Assembly: GCA_029260965.1 (NCBI GenBank)
Contig: JAJDCG010000002.1
Coordinates: forward strand, 1 to 64,000
Length of the DNA stretch: 64,000 nucleotides
Origin: Candidatus Levyibacteriota bacterium
Lineage (GTDB): Bacteria; Patescibacteria; Microgenomatia; Levybacterales; UBA12049
Direction: 5' to 3'
The position numbers and the translations under genes are program-made. Below, piece after piece: positions 47,768 through 56,604 of this stretch. A model generated the notes under the pieces. That model was not told where the DNA came from and did not search any database. It was given only the letters and a program-made list of their open reading frames with translations. Within the stretch, counting starts at the first letter, position 1, and each line of letters opens with the position of its first letter.

Positions 47768-49414
47768 TTACCAACTTGTCCTGATGTGTGAAAATGCGTA
47801 GTTTAGATCTCCATTTACTTTTTTCCCAGGATTAAATATATTTTCTGGATCAAAAATTTTCTTTGTTTCCTCAAAAAGTTTTAGTACAGCCTCGCTGTAT
47901 TGATAACCCAGGTAAGGTGTGCGGATCAGGCCATCGTTGTGTTCGCCACTAGTTGAGCCACCGTATCTGGTAACTAGCCTAAAAACTTCATCAGCAAGTT
48001 TTGGAATAAGAAGTTGCTCGCTTTGTTTTTTTAAGTCAATAAGTGGAAAAACATGAAAATTGCCGTTTCCTATATGTCCAGCGAAAGTTTCAGGAAAGTC
48101 ATATTTATCCAAAATTGCGTAGAATTTCGGTAGGAATTCGGCTAGATGCTCGGGATTAACAACGATGTCATCTATGAAAGGACTTGAGTATTTTTCTTTG
48201 ATGTGACCACGGAGAAGTCCAAAGCTTTTACGTCTGATTAGCCAATATTCTTTTTCCTGATCATCTACAGCAATTTTTGTCACAGGGTTAAATGGTGAGA
48301 GTTTTGCTTTCAACTCTTCAATTTTTGATCTCAGATTTTCAGGTTTATCATCAGCAAACTCAACCTGCATGATCAGTTTGGGTAGTTTAGTTTTTTGGAC
48401 ACTCATCATCTCAGTTAGAAATGAGAGAGCTTTTCCTGATTTATTTTCACCAAGTAGCTCAGCAAATTCAGGAAAGTATTTGATCGCGAGTTCAAGCGTC
48501 TTGTCATCGTATGCCTCAAAGCTCTCGGGTCTGAGTGGGAGAACAGCATTTATGATATCTGATAAGTGGTCAAAATTATCCAAAAGTATGATCATCATTT
48601 CGCGGTGTTTTTTGGTTGGCACCAGCCTTATCTGAGCCTCAGTCATAATGCCAAGCGTCCCTTGTGCGCCGGTAAAAAGCTTGCAGAGATCAAAGATCTT
48701 TTTGTCCGCGTCCCAGACGTTCCAGAGGAAATAGCCTGCTGAGTTTTTGCTTACTTTGGGTTTGGCAGTTTTTATTAGATCATGGTTTTGGGTTATCAGA
48801 TTGTAGATTTTTTTATAGATTTCTCCTTCAAAATCATCTTGTGCTATTTTTTGATTCAGCTTTTTTTCTGTGAGTGGTTTGATTTCGTATTCTTTGCCAT
48901 CGGCAAGAATCATTTTGAGATTCTGTATGTAATCTTCGGTTTTGCCGTACTCTAGGGATTTCTCACCGCCTGCATTGTTGTTGATGATTCCACCCATCGC
49001 ACAAATTTCGCGTGAGGAGGGGAAAGAGGGGAAGATGAGATCGTGCTTTAGTGTTTCTTTTTCAAAGTCACGGTAGAAAACCCCAGGCTGTGTGGTGGCG
49101 ACGCCCCGATTTATGATAGGTTTTTTATTGAAATATTTTTGAAAAGAAACAAGAATTGAATTAGTTAAGCCCCCACCTGACATGCAAGTGCTGGCAGCGC
49201 GCGCGGTAAGTGAGAGGTCAGGGTGTTCTTTTTTGTGTCTGCTTACAAATTGGATTAGGTTTTTGACGTCTATATCTGTTTTGGGAAACACTACCACCTG
49301 AGGACGTATCTCGAAAATACTCGCATCATGAGAGTATTTGCTTAGTGTAGCTTCTGATGTTTCCACATCACCTGAGATTACTGATTTTAGTTCTGTGAGC
49401 AGTTCCTCGTTCAT
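47768..49414 (-). CDS. FAD-binding oxidoreductase, GlcD/D-lactate dehydrogenase family
   Basis: 548 aa. An FAD-binding type 4 (PCMH) domain at the N-terminus (PQVVVFPKTDIDVKNLIQFV; TARAASTCMSGGGLTNSILV; CAMGGIINNNAGGEKSLEYG) and the GlcD C-terminal domain (FAGHIGNGNFHVFPLID; GGSTSGEHNDGLIRTPYLG). Oxidises a 2-hydroxy acid such as D-lactate or glycolate. No iron-sulfur domain is fused. Last gene of the minus-strand run starting with glycerate kinase. The leader contains AATTATGAATTATGG heptad material. Confidence 0.9.
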   Translation of the reverse strand: MNEELLTELKSVISGDVETSEATLSKYSHDASIFEIRPQVVVFPKTDIDVKNLIQFVSRHKKEHPDLSLTARAASTCMSGGGLTNSILVSFQKYFNKKPIINRGVATTQPGVFYRDFEKETLKHDLIFPSFPSSREICAMGGIINNNAGGEKSLEYGKTEDYIQNLKMILADGKEYEIKPLTEKKLNQKIAQDDFEGEIYKKIYNLITQNHDLIKTAKPKVSKNSAGYFLWNVWDADKKIFDLCKLFTGAQGTLGIMTEAQIRLVPTKKHREMMIILLDNFDHLSDIINAVLPLRPESFEAYDDKTLELAIKYFPEFAELLGENKSGKALSFLTEMMSVQKTKLPKLIMQVEFADDKPENLRSKIEELKAKLSPFNPVTKIAVDDQEKEYWLIRRKSFGLLRGHIKEKYSSPFIDDIVVNPEHLAEFLPKFYAILDKYDFPETFAGHIGNGNFHVFPLIDLKKQSEQLLIPKLADEVFRLVTRYGGSTSGEHNDGLIRTPYLGYQYSEAVLKLFEETKKIFDPENIFNPGKKVNGDLNYAFSHIRTSW

Positions 49415-49458
49415 AATTGCTTATTTTTTATTTCTCCATAATTCATAATTTTCTATTT

Positions 49459-50451
49459 TTAATTTTTTCTTCTAACAACTTCTCTAACGGCGTTTTTGAT
49501 TGCAGGTACGTCCATCTTATATTTTTTGAGAAGTTGTGCGGGTGTTCCTGTTTCTGCAAAGGTGTCCTGAAGACCTATAAAAGAAATAGGCAGTGGTGTA
49601 GTGCGGGCGAGGGTCTCTGCGATCGCGCTACCTAGTCCTCCTGTAATTTGATGGTCCTCAACTGTTACAACAGCACCAGTCTGTCTGGTAAAATTAAGTA
49701 TACCTTCTATATCGATTGGCTTGATAGTTGAGGCATTTATCACTTGCACATTTACCCCTTCTTTCTCCAATTCGGATGCTGCAACTAGCGCATAGTAAAC
49801 CATATAGCCCATTGCAAAGATGGTAACCTGGGGATTGTTGCCTTGCCAAAATTCTTGCATTCTCCCAGGTGTAAATGGAGTTTTACTGGTTGTAATCAGG
49901 GGAGTCTTATCACGGGAATAACGAAGATATACAGGGTTTTTTGTTTTACCTGATGCGATAGTTGCTTTTTCTGCCTCGATTGCATCACATGGAACATAGA
50001 TTTCAATATCTGGCCAGCAGCGAGTGGTGGCAATATCTTCAGTTGCTTGATGAGTTGCTCCATCCGGGCCTGTCATGATTCCTGAATGATGGCCTGCAAT
50101 TTTTACATTGGATTTATTATATACAATAGTTGTTCTGATCGTTTCCCAATTTTTGCCAGGAGAGAAGGTGGCATACGATGATATAAAAGCTGTTTTGCCT
50201 GTCACTCCAAGTCCTGCTGCAATTGCTGCCATATTTTGTTCGGCAACACCGACCTGAAAAAACCGTTCAGGGAATTTTTCGGCAAAAAGATGTACCTGGG
50301 TTGACTCTGTTAGATCAGCAGAAAGCGCAACAACATTTGGATCTTCTTTACCAAGCGCCACGAGACCAGTGCCAAATCCAGCTCTTGTTGGTTTCTTCTC
50401 AACGTCAGTGTCAAATAATTTTGTATTAAGATTTAGGTTTGGATTTAACAT
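49459..50451 (-). CDS. Transketolase, C-terminal subunit
   Basis: 330 aa. Pyrimidine-binding and C-terminal domains of transketolase as a separate polypeptide: DLTESTQVHLFAEKFPERFFQVGVAEQNMAAIAAGL (the Glu activating ThDP), SGIMTGPDGATHQATEDIATTRC, and VTVEDHQITGGLGSAIAE. It follows the N-terminal subunit by 38 nt in transcription order. Split transketolases are known in archaea and several bacteria. Confidence 0.94.
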   Translation of the reverse strand: MLNPNLNLNTKLFDTDVEKKPTRAGFGTGLVALGKEDPNVVALSADLTESTQVHLFAEKFPERFFQVGVAEQNMAAIAAGLGVTGKTAFISSYATFSPGKNWETIRTTIVYNKSNVKIAGHHSGIMTGPDGATHQATEDIATTRCWPDIEIYVPCDAIEAEKATIASGKTKNPVYLRYSRDKTPLITTSKTPFTPGRMQEFWQGNNPQVTIFAMGYMVYYALVAASELEKEGVNVQVINASTIKPIDIEGILNFTRQTGAVVTVEDHQITGGLGSAIAETLARTTPLPISFIGLQDTFAETGTPAQLLKKYKMDVPAIKNAVREVVRRKN

Positions 50452-50479
50452 GTTATTTTTAAATTTATTTTTCTATTTC

Positions 50480-50515
50480 TTCCCGTAATTCATAATTCCT
50501 TATTCATAATTCTAG
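50480..50515. repeat. GAATTAT heptad run at the split-transketolase boundary
   Basis: On the minus strand it reads GAATTAT, GAATAAG, GAATTAT, GAATTAC, GGGAAGA. The last codons of the N-terminal subunit (RIMNKEL and stop) are made of it. Confidence 0.55.
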
Positions 50516-51389
50516 ATTTTTCTTCCTCAATTTCCTTCAACGCTACTTTTACTTGTTCATCCTTTGGTGGCGCGCCTTCTACATCCTTGAGGCCTGGAGG
50601 CATGCCGTGCCATTTGTAGCTACCCTCCATATAGGAGACGCCCTTGCCTGGCAAGGTTTTTGCGATGATAATTACTGGTTTGTTTTTGAGATTTTTTGCT
50701 TGAGTAATGGCATCTGAAATTGCATTTATATCATTGCCGTCAATCTCAATAGCATGCCAGTTGAATGATTCATACTTGGCTTTGAAGGGTTCAAGGGGCA
50801 TGGTTTCATCAACTGGCCCATCGATTTGAATATTGTTAAAATCTATTATTTGGATAAGGTTATTAAGTTTTTTATTTCCTGCAAACATAGCTGCCTCCCA
50901 GATGTTGCCTTCTTGGTGTTCACCGTCTGATGTCAGGCAGTAGACTATATAGTCTTTTTTATCCAGGTCGCGCGCTAGTGCGATCCCGATTGCTTGCGAG
51001 AGACCTTCACCCAGAGGTCCAGATGTATTCTCGATTCCCGGAAGTATGCCACGGTGAGGATGTCCCTGCAGTCGTGTCTCAAAACCACGGAATGTTTTCA
51101 ACTCACTGGTTGGAAAATAGCCAGAAAGAGCAAGGCTTGCGTAGAGAACTGCGCAAATATGGCCGTTTGAGAGGATGAGTCTGTCGCGGTCAGGGTCATC
51201 TGGATTCTCAGGATTATGTTGGAGGTGATGAAAATAAAGAGTTGTAAATACATCAGCCATGCCAAGTGGTCCGCCTGTATGGCCTGAGCCTGTGTTGTGA
51301 TTTGCACCATCGAGTGCCTCAATTATGAGATGTCTTATTTCGTTGGCTTTGAGTTTTAGTTCTTTTAGTTTATTTTCGTTCATATGCAT
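50490..51389 (-). CDS. Transketolase, N-terminal subunit
   Basis: 299 aa. ThDP-binding domain: SGHTGGPLGMADVFTTLYF, LILSNGHICAVLYASLA, and the ThDP/metal motif SDGEHQEGNIWEAAMFAG...IIDFNNIQIDG. It pairs with the C-terminal subunit encoded next to form the heteromeric enzyme of the non-oxidative pentose phosphate pathway. ATG at 51389 or 51383 (MHMNENK) are both possible. The gap to the glycerate kinase gene upstream is only 7 nt, indicating an operon. Confidence 0.95.
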   Translation of the reverse strand: MHMNENKLKELKLKANEIRHLIIEALDGANHNTGSGHTGGPLGMADVFTTLYFHHLQHNPENPDDPDRDRLILSNGHICAVLYASLALSGYFPTSELKTFRGFETRLQGHPHRGILPGIENTSGPLGEGLSQAIGIALARDLDKKDYIVYCLTSDGEHQEGNIWEAAMFAGNKKLNNLIQIIDFNNIQIDGPVDETMPLEPFKAKYESFNWHAIEIDGNDINAISDAITQAKNLKNKPVIIIAKTLPGKGVSYMEGSYKWHGMPPGLKDVEGAPPKDEQVKVALKEIEEEKSRIMNKEL

Positions 51390-51396
51390 TTTAGCT

Positions 51397-52677
51397 TTAC
51401 CCTTTAAGTACTATAAAAAGATCCGATACATTTGATTCCATTCTTCCTGTCTCAATTCCATCTCCAGTTTTCTCCCAAAACCCGTAACTATTATCATCGG
51501 ATAAAAACTTATTGACGTCAAGTTTTAGCTCTTTTGATTTTTTAATCGTTTCTTGGTCAGCAATAGCTCCTGCGAAGTGAAAAAAATCCCAGCCATCTGA
51601 TCCAAAAGAAGCGATTATTGTTTGGTCATTCAGATAGGGTAGGGAGCAAAGAACAAGTGCCTGGTTGCGGCCACCCCTGCCCTGACCTGTTATTTTTATC
51701 GTGCTTTCCCCACCTGCCAGAAGAACTTGACCCTGAGGTGTCTCATCAATTAGTTTTTTGCCAAGCGTGCGTGCATCGCCCTGCAGTCTGTCTGTAAGGA
51801 CGAAAACATCTTTGCCTGATTTGCGGGCTTTTTTCTCCATAGCATCTAGTGCAGTGTGGTTGCTGAGCATCAGGATGTTATGCACTTTTTCAAAATATTT
51901 GTTGTCAGTTGGAGTTTCTTGAAATTCATCAGGTGTGATTGTTACTTTTTCACTTATTTTATATTTTTCAAGAATTTTTTTGACCTCTTTCATGGACGTG
52001 TGGTCTTTGACTGTTGGACCTGAAGCGATAACAGAGAGGTCGTTGCCAGGGACGTCTGAGAAAAGGAGGGCAGCAACAGTGGAGGGATAGACTGCTTTAG
52101 CAAGACCGCCTCCCTTGACTCGTGACAAATGACGACGGATGGTATTCATTTCTGTGATATTGGCACCTGAATCAAGTAGCGCGTCGTTTATTTTGGTTAA
52201 TTTTTCAAGATTTATTTTATATGGCGCCTCAAATAGTACAGATCCGCCACCACAAACAACTATCAGTACTAGATCTTTTTCAGTTGTTCCCTCTAGATAA
52301 TCAAGCGCTTTTCGGGTGTACTCTATATTGGCCTCAGATGGGAGAGGATGGGTGCCTTTGGTGTAATTTATTTTGGAAAATTTTTGTTCATCTATAACAT
52401 CGATATCAAATCCCGTGTGTAGGCGGTCACCAAGTGTTTCTTCGATAATCCTGCACATTTCAGCAGAGCCTTTGCCAAAGCCTACGAGTTTGATCTGATC
52501 AAATTTAGAAAGATCAAAAGTTTGGTTTTTTATTTTGAGCATGTCGTTTGTGAGGGAAAAGTGGTTGTCAAAGATTTGTTTGGGTTGGATCGAGCGATAC
52601 GCTTCCTCGATGAGATCGAGTACAAAGCGGCGATTGTCGTTGGTGGCTAGTTGATCGTAGTTTTTGATGTATCCCAT
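51397..52677 (-). CDS. Glycerate 2-kinase (GckA/MOFRL family)
   Basis: 426 aa from ATG 52677; a TTG at 52686 is in frame. Phosphorylates D-glycerate. The N-terminal DUF4147 domain has KLVGFGKGSAEM, GTHPLPSEANIEYTRKALDYL, VVCGGGSVLFEAP; the C-terminal MOFRL domain has VLLAGGESTIKITGQGRGGRNQALVL and ASFGSDGWD. First gene of a run with transketolase and the FAD oxidase. Promoter on the minus strand: TTGATA, 17 bp, TAAACT, 14 nt before ATG. Confidence 0.92.
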   Translation of the reverse strand: MGYIKNYDQLATNDNRRFVLDLIEEAYRSIQPKQIFDNHFSLTNDMLKIKNQTFDLSKFDQIKLVGFGKGSAEMCRIIEETLGDRLHTGFDIDVIDEQKFSKINYTKGTHPLPSEANIEYTRKALDYLEGTTEKDLVLIVVCGGGSVLFEAPYKINLEKLTKINDALLDSGANITEMNTIRRHLSRVKGGGLAKAVYPSTVAALLFSDVPGNDLSVIASGPTVKDHTSMKEVKKILEKYKISEKVTITPDEFQETPTDNKYFEKVHNILMLSNHTALDAMEKKARKSGKDVFVLTDRLQGDARTLGKKLIDETPQGQVLLAGGESTIKITGQGRGGRNQALVLCSLPYLNDQTIIASFGSDGWDFFHFAGAIADQETIKKSKELKLDVNKFLSDDNSYGFWEKTGDGIETGRMESNVSDLFIVLKG

Positions 52678-52789
52678 GGGCAGCAAGGATCAGTTTAACA
52701 GAGGTTGTGTTCACTATCAATGCCCATTATTATGTTCAGCAACCTGGACATGTTGCAGATATAAAAAGCACTAGATGATGCACAGATTT

Positions 52790-52854
52790 CTTACCCAGTT
52801 ATTACTTACCTCTTTCAGGAATTACATATTAAGCTGCTACGATAGCAGGGTAAG
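52790..52854 (+). promoter_or_regulatory. Possible structured leader upstream of the PH-domain gene
   Basis: CTTACC (52790-52795) pairs with GGTAAG (52849-52854), enclosing a 6-bp hairpin CTGCTA-CGA-TAGCAG (52834-52848). It lies in the 260-nt gap between the divergent glycerate kinase and PH-domain genes. I recognise no riboswitch class. No other gene is visible in the gap. Confidence 0.3.
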
Positions 52855-52938
52855 AAAAGTATTTATTATGAAGGGTGGTTAGTAAACTTACATAAATAGT
52901 CGGTGCCGGACTGATAACAGGCAGGAAAGGAGGTATCC

Positions 52939-53541
52939 GTGGAAAAAAACATATTCAAAAAGGGAAGCGCCAAGGGTTTCCTGACACTCCGTGGAGAAAA
53001 ACCTCTTTTCATCAAGAGAAAACATCCGTTTGTGCTTTTTCAGCCAATCGCTCTGATAGTAATAGTATCTCTAGTTTTTTTGACTGCATCGTATTTTTTC
53101 TTCACGCAGATTATCGCTTCTCTGGCTTTGTTTGCGACTGGAGCACTTATAGTACTCAGCCTAACAATTCTTTTCATAGGACAGGTTTTTATCCATTGGT
53201 ATTTTCATCTTTATGTATTGACTGACCGTAAAATTCTGGAGATCTGGTACACACCGCTTTTTTCGCATGTAGTTTATGAGATATTGCTGGACAAGGTTAA
53301 CTGCACAGAGGTTGATTTTGGATCTCGTGGTTTTCTAAAGGAAATTATTGATATGGGTGATGTGATGATTACTTTTGATAGGCCGACCCATCAGGAGGAG
53401 TTTGTCCTCAAAGATATTAAAAATTGCGATAAGACTGGCAGATTTCTTATAGAAAAACTTCTTGATACTAGGAGTCCAGAGAAGGGAGGTGAAATGATTT
53501 GGGTCAAGTCTCGGGTGGGATTGACTCCGCGTACAACATGA
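52939..53541 (+). CDS. Membrane protein with bacterial PH (YdbS-like) domain
   Basis: 200 aa. Two adjacent membrane segments (about residues 32-50 and 56-80) are followed by a bacterial PH-like domain (YVLTDRKILEIWYTPLF, VVYEILLDKVNCTEVD, GDVMITFDRPTHQEEFVLKDI). GTG start with a strong Shine-Dalgarno (GGAGGT, 52929-52934). The stop overlaps the next gene as ATGA. Function of this family is not established; membrane stress roles have been suggested for relatives. Confidence 0.78.
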   Translation: MEKNIFKKGSAKGFLTLRGEKPLFIKRKHPFVLFQPIALIVIVSLVFLTASYFFFTQIIASLALFATGALIVLSLTILFIGQVFIHWYFHLYVLTDRKILEIWYTPLFSHVVYEILLDKVNCTEVDFGSRGFLKEIIDMGDVMITFDRPTHQEEFVLKDIKNCDKTGRFLIEKLLDTRSPEKGGEMIWVKSRVGLTPRTT

Positions 53542-53792
53542 ATATTTTTACAGACGCGATTGCTTTCAATATGTCTGCTATCAAAACGGCTATTTTTGCC
53601 ATACAGTTTTTGGTCGCGCTCTCGATAGTAGCGTATGGTCTTTTGTATGTATTTTATGCACCTCATGTCTCGTCAAGGCATGTAGGAATGAAGCATCCAA
53701 AATACATAATAGGAACCATAAAAACAGGTATGGTGATAGCTCTTTTTACAGGAGGCGTGATGATGTTTGCCTTCATGACAGGCAGTTTTTGA
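53538..53792 (+). CDS. Hypothetical two-helix membrane protein
   Basis: 84 aa from ATG 53538, which overlaps the PH-gene stop (ATGA, translational coupling). Two membrane segments (IKTAIFAIQFLVALSIVAYGLLYVF region and TGMVIALFTGGVMMFAFM). An upstream TTG at 53499 with a GGGAGGTG site is a possible alternative start. Probably a partner of the PH-domain protein. Confidence 0.65.
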   Translation: MNIFTDAIAFNMSAIKTAIFAIQFLVALSIVAYGLLYVFYAPHVSSRHVGMKHPKYIIGTIKTGMVIALFTGGVMMFAFMTGSF

Positions 53793-53816
53793 CGACTTTT
53801 CTGCTATACTCTATAC

Positions 53817-55241
53817 ATGATTGGGAAAAAGATAGTAGCAACAAGTGTGCCTCTTTTTTCAATTCACTCCAGATTTCAAAAACTTCAAGACTACGGAACT
53901 ATACAATCAGGTAGTTATTTCATAGATTGGATCAAAAAAGCGGGATTAAACGGTTGGCAGATGCTGCCTTTGAGCGAAACACAGCTTGAAAATGGATCTG
54001 CAACTGTACATGTGCCATCACCATACAAGGGATATGGAGTGGGGATAGACCCACGGTATCTTTCAGGTAAAAATTCAAATATCCAAGTGCGCAGCTCGAA
54101 ACAAGGACAAAATAAAAATAGCCAAAATTTTAAAGCTCGAGATCTGCAGGGATTCATTTTTGAAAATAGAGATTGGATCGAGGATTATGGAATTTTTTGC
54201 GCATTGCGTGACCACTTTGGCACTGATGATTGGCGTGAATGGGATGATGGTTTGAGTACTAGAGACAAAAAGGTACTTGAGAATTGGAGGAGGAAGTTAA
54301 CAAGCAAAATTGATGAGCATATTTTTAGGCAATTTTTGCTTCATAAGGATTATGAAGTGCTTCGGAAAAAAGCCAGAAAATTGGGTATAACACTCATCGG
54401 TGATTTGCCTTTTTATATATCGCTTAAGAGCCCTCTTGTATGGGCAAATCAGGATGCTTTTGTTTTGGGTAAAAATAAAAAAATGGACGTAGTTTCTGGC
54501 ATTCCTGACAGCTCTACATCTTTGTTCGGAAGGCAGATTTGGGGACATCCAGTTTATGATTGGGAAAACAAAAAAAAAGTTTTAAAGCTCTGGGAGATAA
54601 GGGTAAATTATTGTTCAAAACTTTTTGATTTACTGCGTATTGATTATGCAAAGGGACTATTTATATATGGTGTGATAAATATCAAAAATGAAAAAAAAGA
54701 TAAATTTATCAAAGCTCCTGGAGAGAATGTCTTTAGAGAGATAATTAAAATTTGTGAAAAAAATGATGTAAAAATTTTTGCTGAAGATCTGGGGAGCAAG
54801 ACAGAGCAGCTTAACAAGTTTTTGAAAAAAACAAAGATTGCAGGAGTGAAGGTGTTACGTTTTGCTTATGACAGAAAAAGGAAAAAAGTTATTGCAAAGT
54901 ACGCAAATACCAAGAGCTATCCGAAGAATTCTGTGGCATATACAACCGTTCATGATGCAGAGACATTGATTGGATATTTGAAGATTTTGAAAATATCTGA
55001 GAAGCAAAGATTTGCGTCTGCTGTTGGTGTTGATTATTCTAGCGATGATTATGAGATGGCAATAAGTCTTCGTAAAAAAATTATTGAATCAAATGCCAGT
55101 ACGATAATAGTGCCGATTCAGGATTGGTTACTTACGTCAGATAGGATAAACGTACCAGGGACTGAGAAAGAGATCGGGGATCGCAATTGGCGCTATGAAC
55201 TTAAAATCCCAATCGAAAAACTACCAACTGATTTGTTATAA
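53817..55241 (+). CDS. malQ: 4-alpha-glucanotransferase
   Basis: 474 aa, GH77. Transfers alpha-1,4-glucan segments in maltodextrin or glycogen metabolism. WIKKAGLNGWQMLPLSET, SPYKGYGVGIDPRYLS, GDLPFYISLKSPLVWANQDAFVLG, RIDYAKGLFIYGVI (in place of RIDHFRG), IFAEDLGSKTEQL with the catalytic acid region, and VAYTTVHDAETLIGYL (usually TGTHDNDT). Several family positions are altered but the order is intact. The extended -10 TGCTATACT ends 6 nt before ATG 53817. Confidence 0.88.
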   Translation: MIGKKIVATSVPLFSIHSRFQKLQDYGTIQSGSYFIDWIKKAGLNGWQMLPLSETQLENGSATVHVPSPYKGYGVGIDPRYLSGKNSNIQVRSSKQGQNKNSQNFKARDLQGFIFENRDWIEDYGIFCALRDHFGTDDWREWDDGLSTRDKKVLENWRRKLTSKIDEHIFRQFLLHKDYEVLRKKARKLGITLIGDLPFYISLKSPLVWANQDAFVLGKNKKMDVVSGIPDSSTSLFGRQIWGHPVYDWENKKKVLKLWEIRVNYCSKLFDLLRIDYAKGLFIYGVINIKNEKKDKFIKAPGENVFREIIKICEKNDVKIFAEDLGSKTEQLNKFLKKTKIAGVKVLRFAYDRKRKKVIAKYANTKSYPKNSVAYTTVHDAETLIGYLKILKISEKQRFASAVGVDYSSDDYEMAISLRKKIIESNASTIIVPIQDWLLTSDRINVPGTEKEIGDRNWRYELKIPIEKLPTDLL

Positions 55242-55249
55242 TTGGCTCA

Positions 55250-55666
55250 ATGAACATCTATTTTGCAGGATCCATAAGGGGTGGACGAGGCGACCAGGCT
55301 CTTTATGCTGAGATTTTAAAAATTATTGCAAAATATGGAAATGTTCTTACAGAGCATGTGGGAGACAAGAAGATTTCAGTTATGGGTGAAGGAGATGTGA
55401 CGCGCAGGATCCACAAACGAGATATGGATTGGTTGAGGGATGCAGAGGTAGTGATTGCTGAGGTGACGACTCCGAGTCTGGGTGTGGGTTATGAAATTGC
55501 CAAGGCAGAGGAATGGGGGAAGAAAATTTTGTGTTTGTATAGAAAGATTGAAGACAGAAGTATCTCAGCTATGATTTCAGGAAGCGACAAGTTGACATTG
55601 ATAGAGTATAAAAATCTTGATGATGTTAAAATTATTATTGATAAGTTTCTAAAAATTAAATTATGA
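55250..55666 (+). CDS. DNPH1/Rcl-like 2'-deoxynucleoside 5'-phosphate N-hydrolase
   Basis: 138 aa. The N-terminus NIYFAGSIRGGRGDQALYAEI and the segment VLTEHVGDKKIS closely follow the mammalian DNPH1 pattern, as do RDMDWLRDAEVVIAEVTTPSLGVGYEIAKAEEWGKKILCLYR and the C-terminal ISAMISGS. The catalytic Asp/Glu positions of the nucleoside 2-deoxyribosyltransferase fold are present. The enzyme cleaves deoxynucleotide monophosphates, including modified ones such as hydroxymethyl-dUMP. A nucleotide-pool sanitation role is the natural inference. It overlaps the next gene by 4 nt. Confidence 0.85.
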   Translation: MNIYFAGSIRGGRGDQALYAEILKIIAKYGNVLTEHVGDKKISVMGEGDVTRRIHKRDMDWLRDAEVVIAEVTTPSLGVGYEIAKAEEWGKKILCLYRKIEDRSISAMISGSDKLTLIEYKNLDDVKIIIDKFLKIKL

Positions 55667-56565
55667 AAAAGTTGGAGTATCAGGTTTTACTTTTCTATAA
55701 ATACGTGCGGCTCAAAAACACTGAAAAAGCGCGGGATGAGCAGCGTTTGGCTTGCGAGGTTTTGAATATCAAAGGAAGGATCATTGTCGCCCCAGAGGGA
55801 ATTAACGGGACGCTTGAGGGCTTGATTGAAGATACACAAAAGTATATCAAGTGGATGGAGTCGCAGAAGAAATTCAAAGGTATTTCATACAAAAAAAGCA
55901 ATGGAACAGGAAAAGCATTTTCCAAACTTATCGTCCGCGCAAGACCTGAGGTAGTAACAGCCAGAATAAAGATTGATCCCCTGACTGTAACAGGTAAATA
56001 CATAACTGCAGAAAAACTTCATAGCTGGTTTGAAAAAAAGAAAGAATTTTATATAGTTGACATGCGAAATGATTATGAGTATCAATCAGGCTATTTTGAA
56101 AACTTCATTCCATCGGGAATTCATAATTTTTATGATCTTCCTGACGTTCTTCCGCGTTTGGAGCACCTGAAAGACAAAACAATAGTGACGGTCTGTACAG
56201 GTGGCATCAGATGTGAGAAGGCGTCAGGGTTTTTGGTGGAGAATGGGTTTGGTGACGTTTATCAACTAAAAGATGGGATCCAGACGTACATGGAGCGCTA
56301 TCCCAATCAGCATTTTTTGGGAAAGCTATATGTATTTGATAATCGTTTGACGCTGGGATTTAACACTAATTCAAAAGATCATGAAATTGTCGGTCAGTGT
56401 TATCATTGTCAAAAGCCAAGCGACAACTACGTCAACTGCGAATATAACGTCTGTCATTATCATTACATAAGTTGTAAGAATTGCCTGGATCAGGAGACAG
56501 GGCTGGCTTTTTGTAAAAAGGAGTGTAAGGAAAAATATTTGGCTGGTCAATTCAAGGGCACTTAA
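55663..56565 (+). CDS. trhO: tRNA uridine(34) hydroxylase TrhO (rhodanese-related)
   Basis: 300 aa. N-terminal acylphosphatase-like domain (LACEVLNIKGRIIVAPEGINGTLEG), rhodanese domain with catalytic cysteine CTGGIRCEKASGF (about residues 178-190), and a C-terminal cysteine-rich region (CYHCQKPSDNYVNC; CHYHYISCKNC) likely to bind zinc. Makes 5-hydroxyuridine at tRNA position 34. ATG overlaps the upstream stop by 4 nt, indicating coupling. Confidence 0.93.
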   Translation: MKKLEYQVLLFYKYVRLKNTEKARDEQRLACEVLNIKGRIIVAPEGINGTLEGLIEDTQKYIKWMESQKKFKGISYKKSNGTGKAFSKLIVRARPEVVTARIKIDPLTVTGKYITAEKLHSWFEKKKEFYIVDMRNDYEYQSGYFENFIPSGIHNFYDLPDVLPRLEHLKDKTIVTVCTGGIRCEKASGFLVENGFGDVYQLKDGIQTYMERYPNQHFLGKLYVFDNRLTLGFNTNSKDHEIVGQCYHCQKPSDNYVNCEYNVCHYHYISCKNCLDQETGLAFCKKECKEKYLAGQFKGT

Positions 56566-56604
56566 TGCTTAAAATAAAACTATAACCTTGCATATTAAAA
56601 ATAT

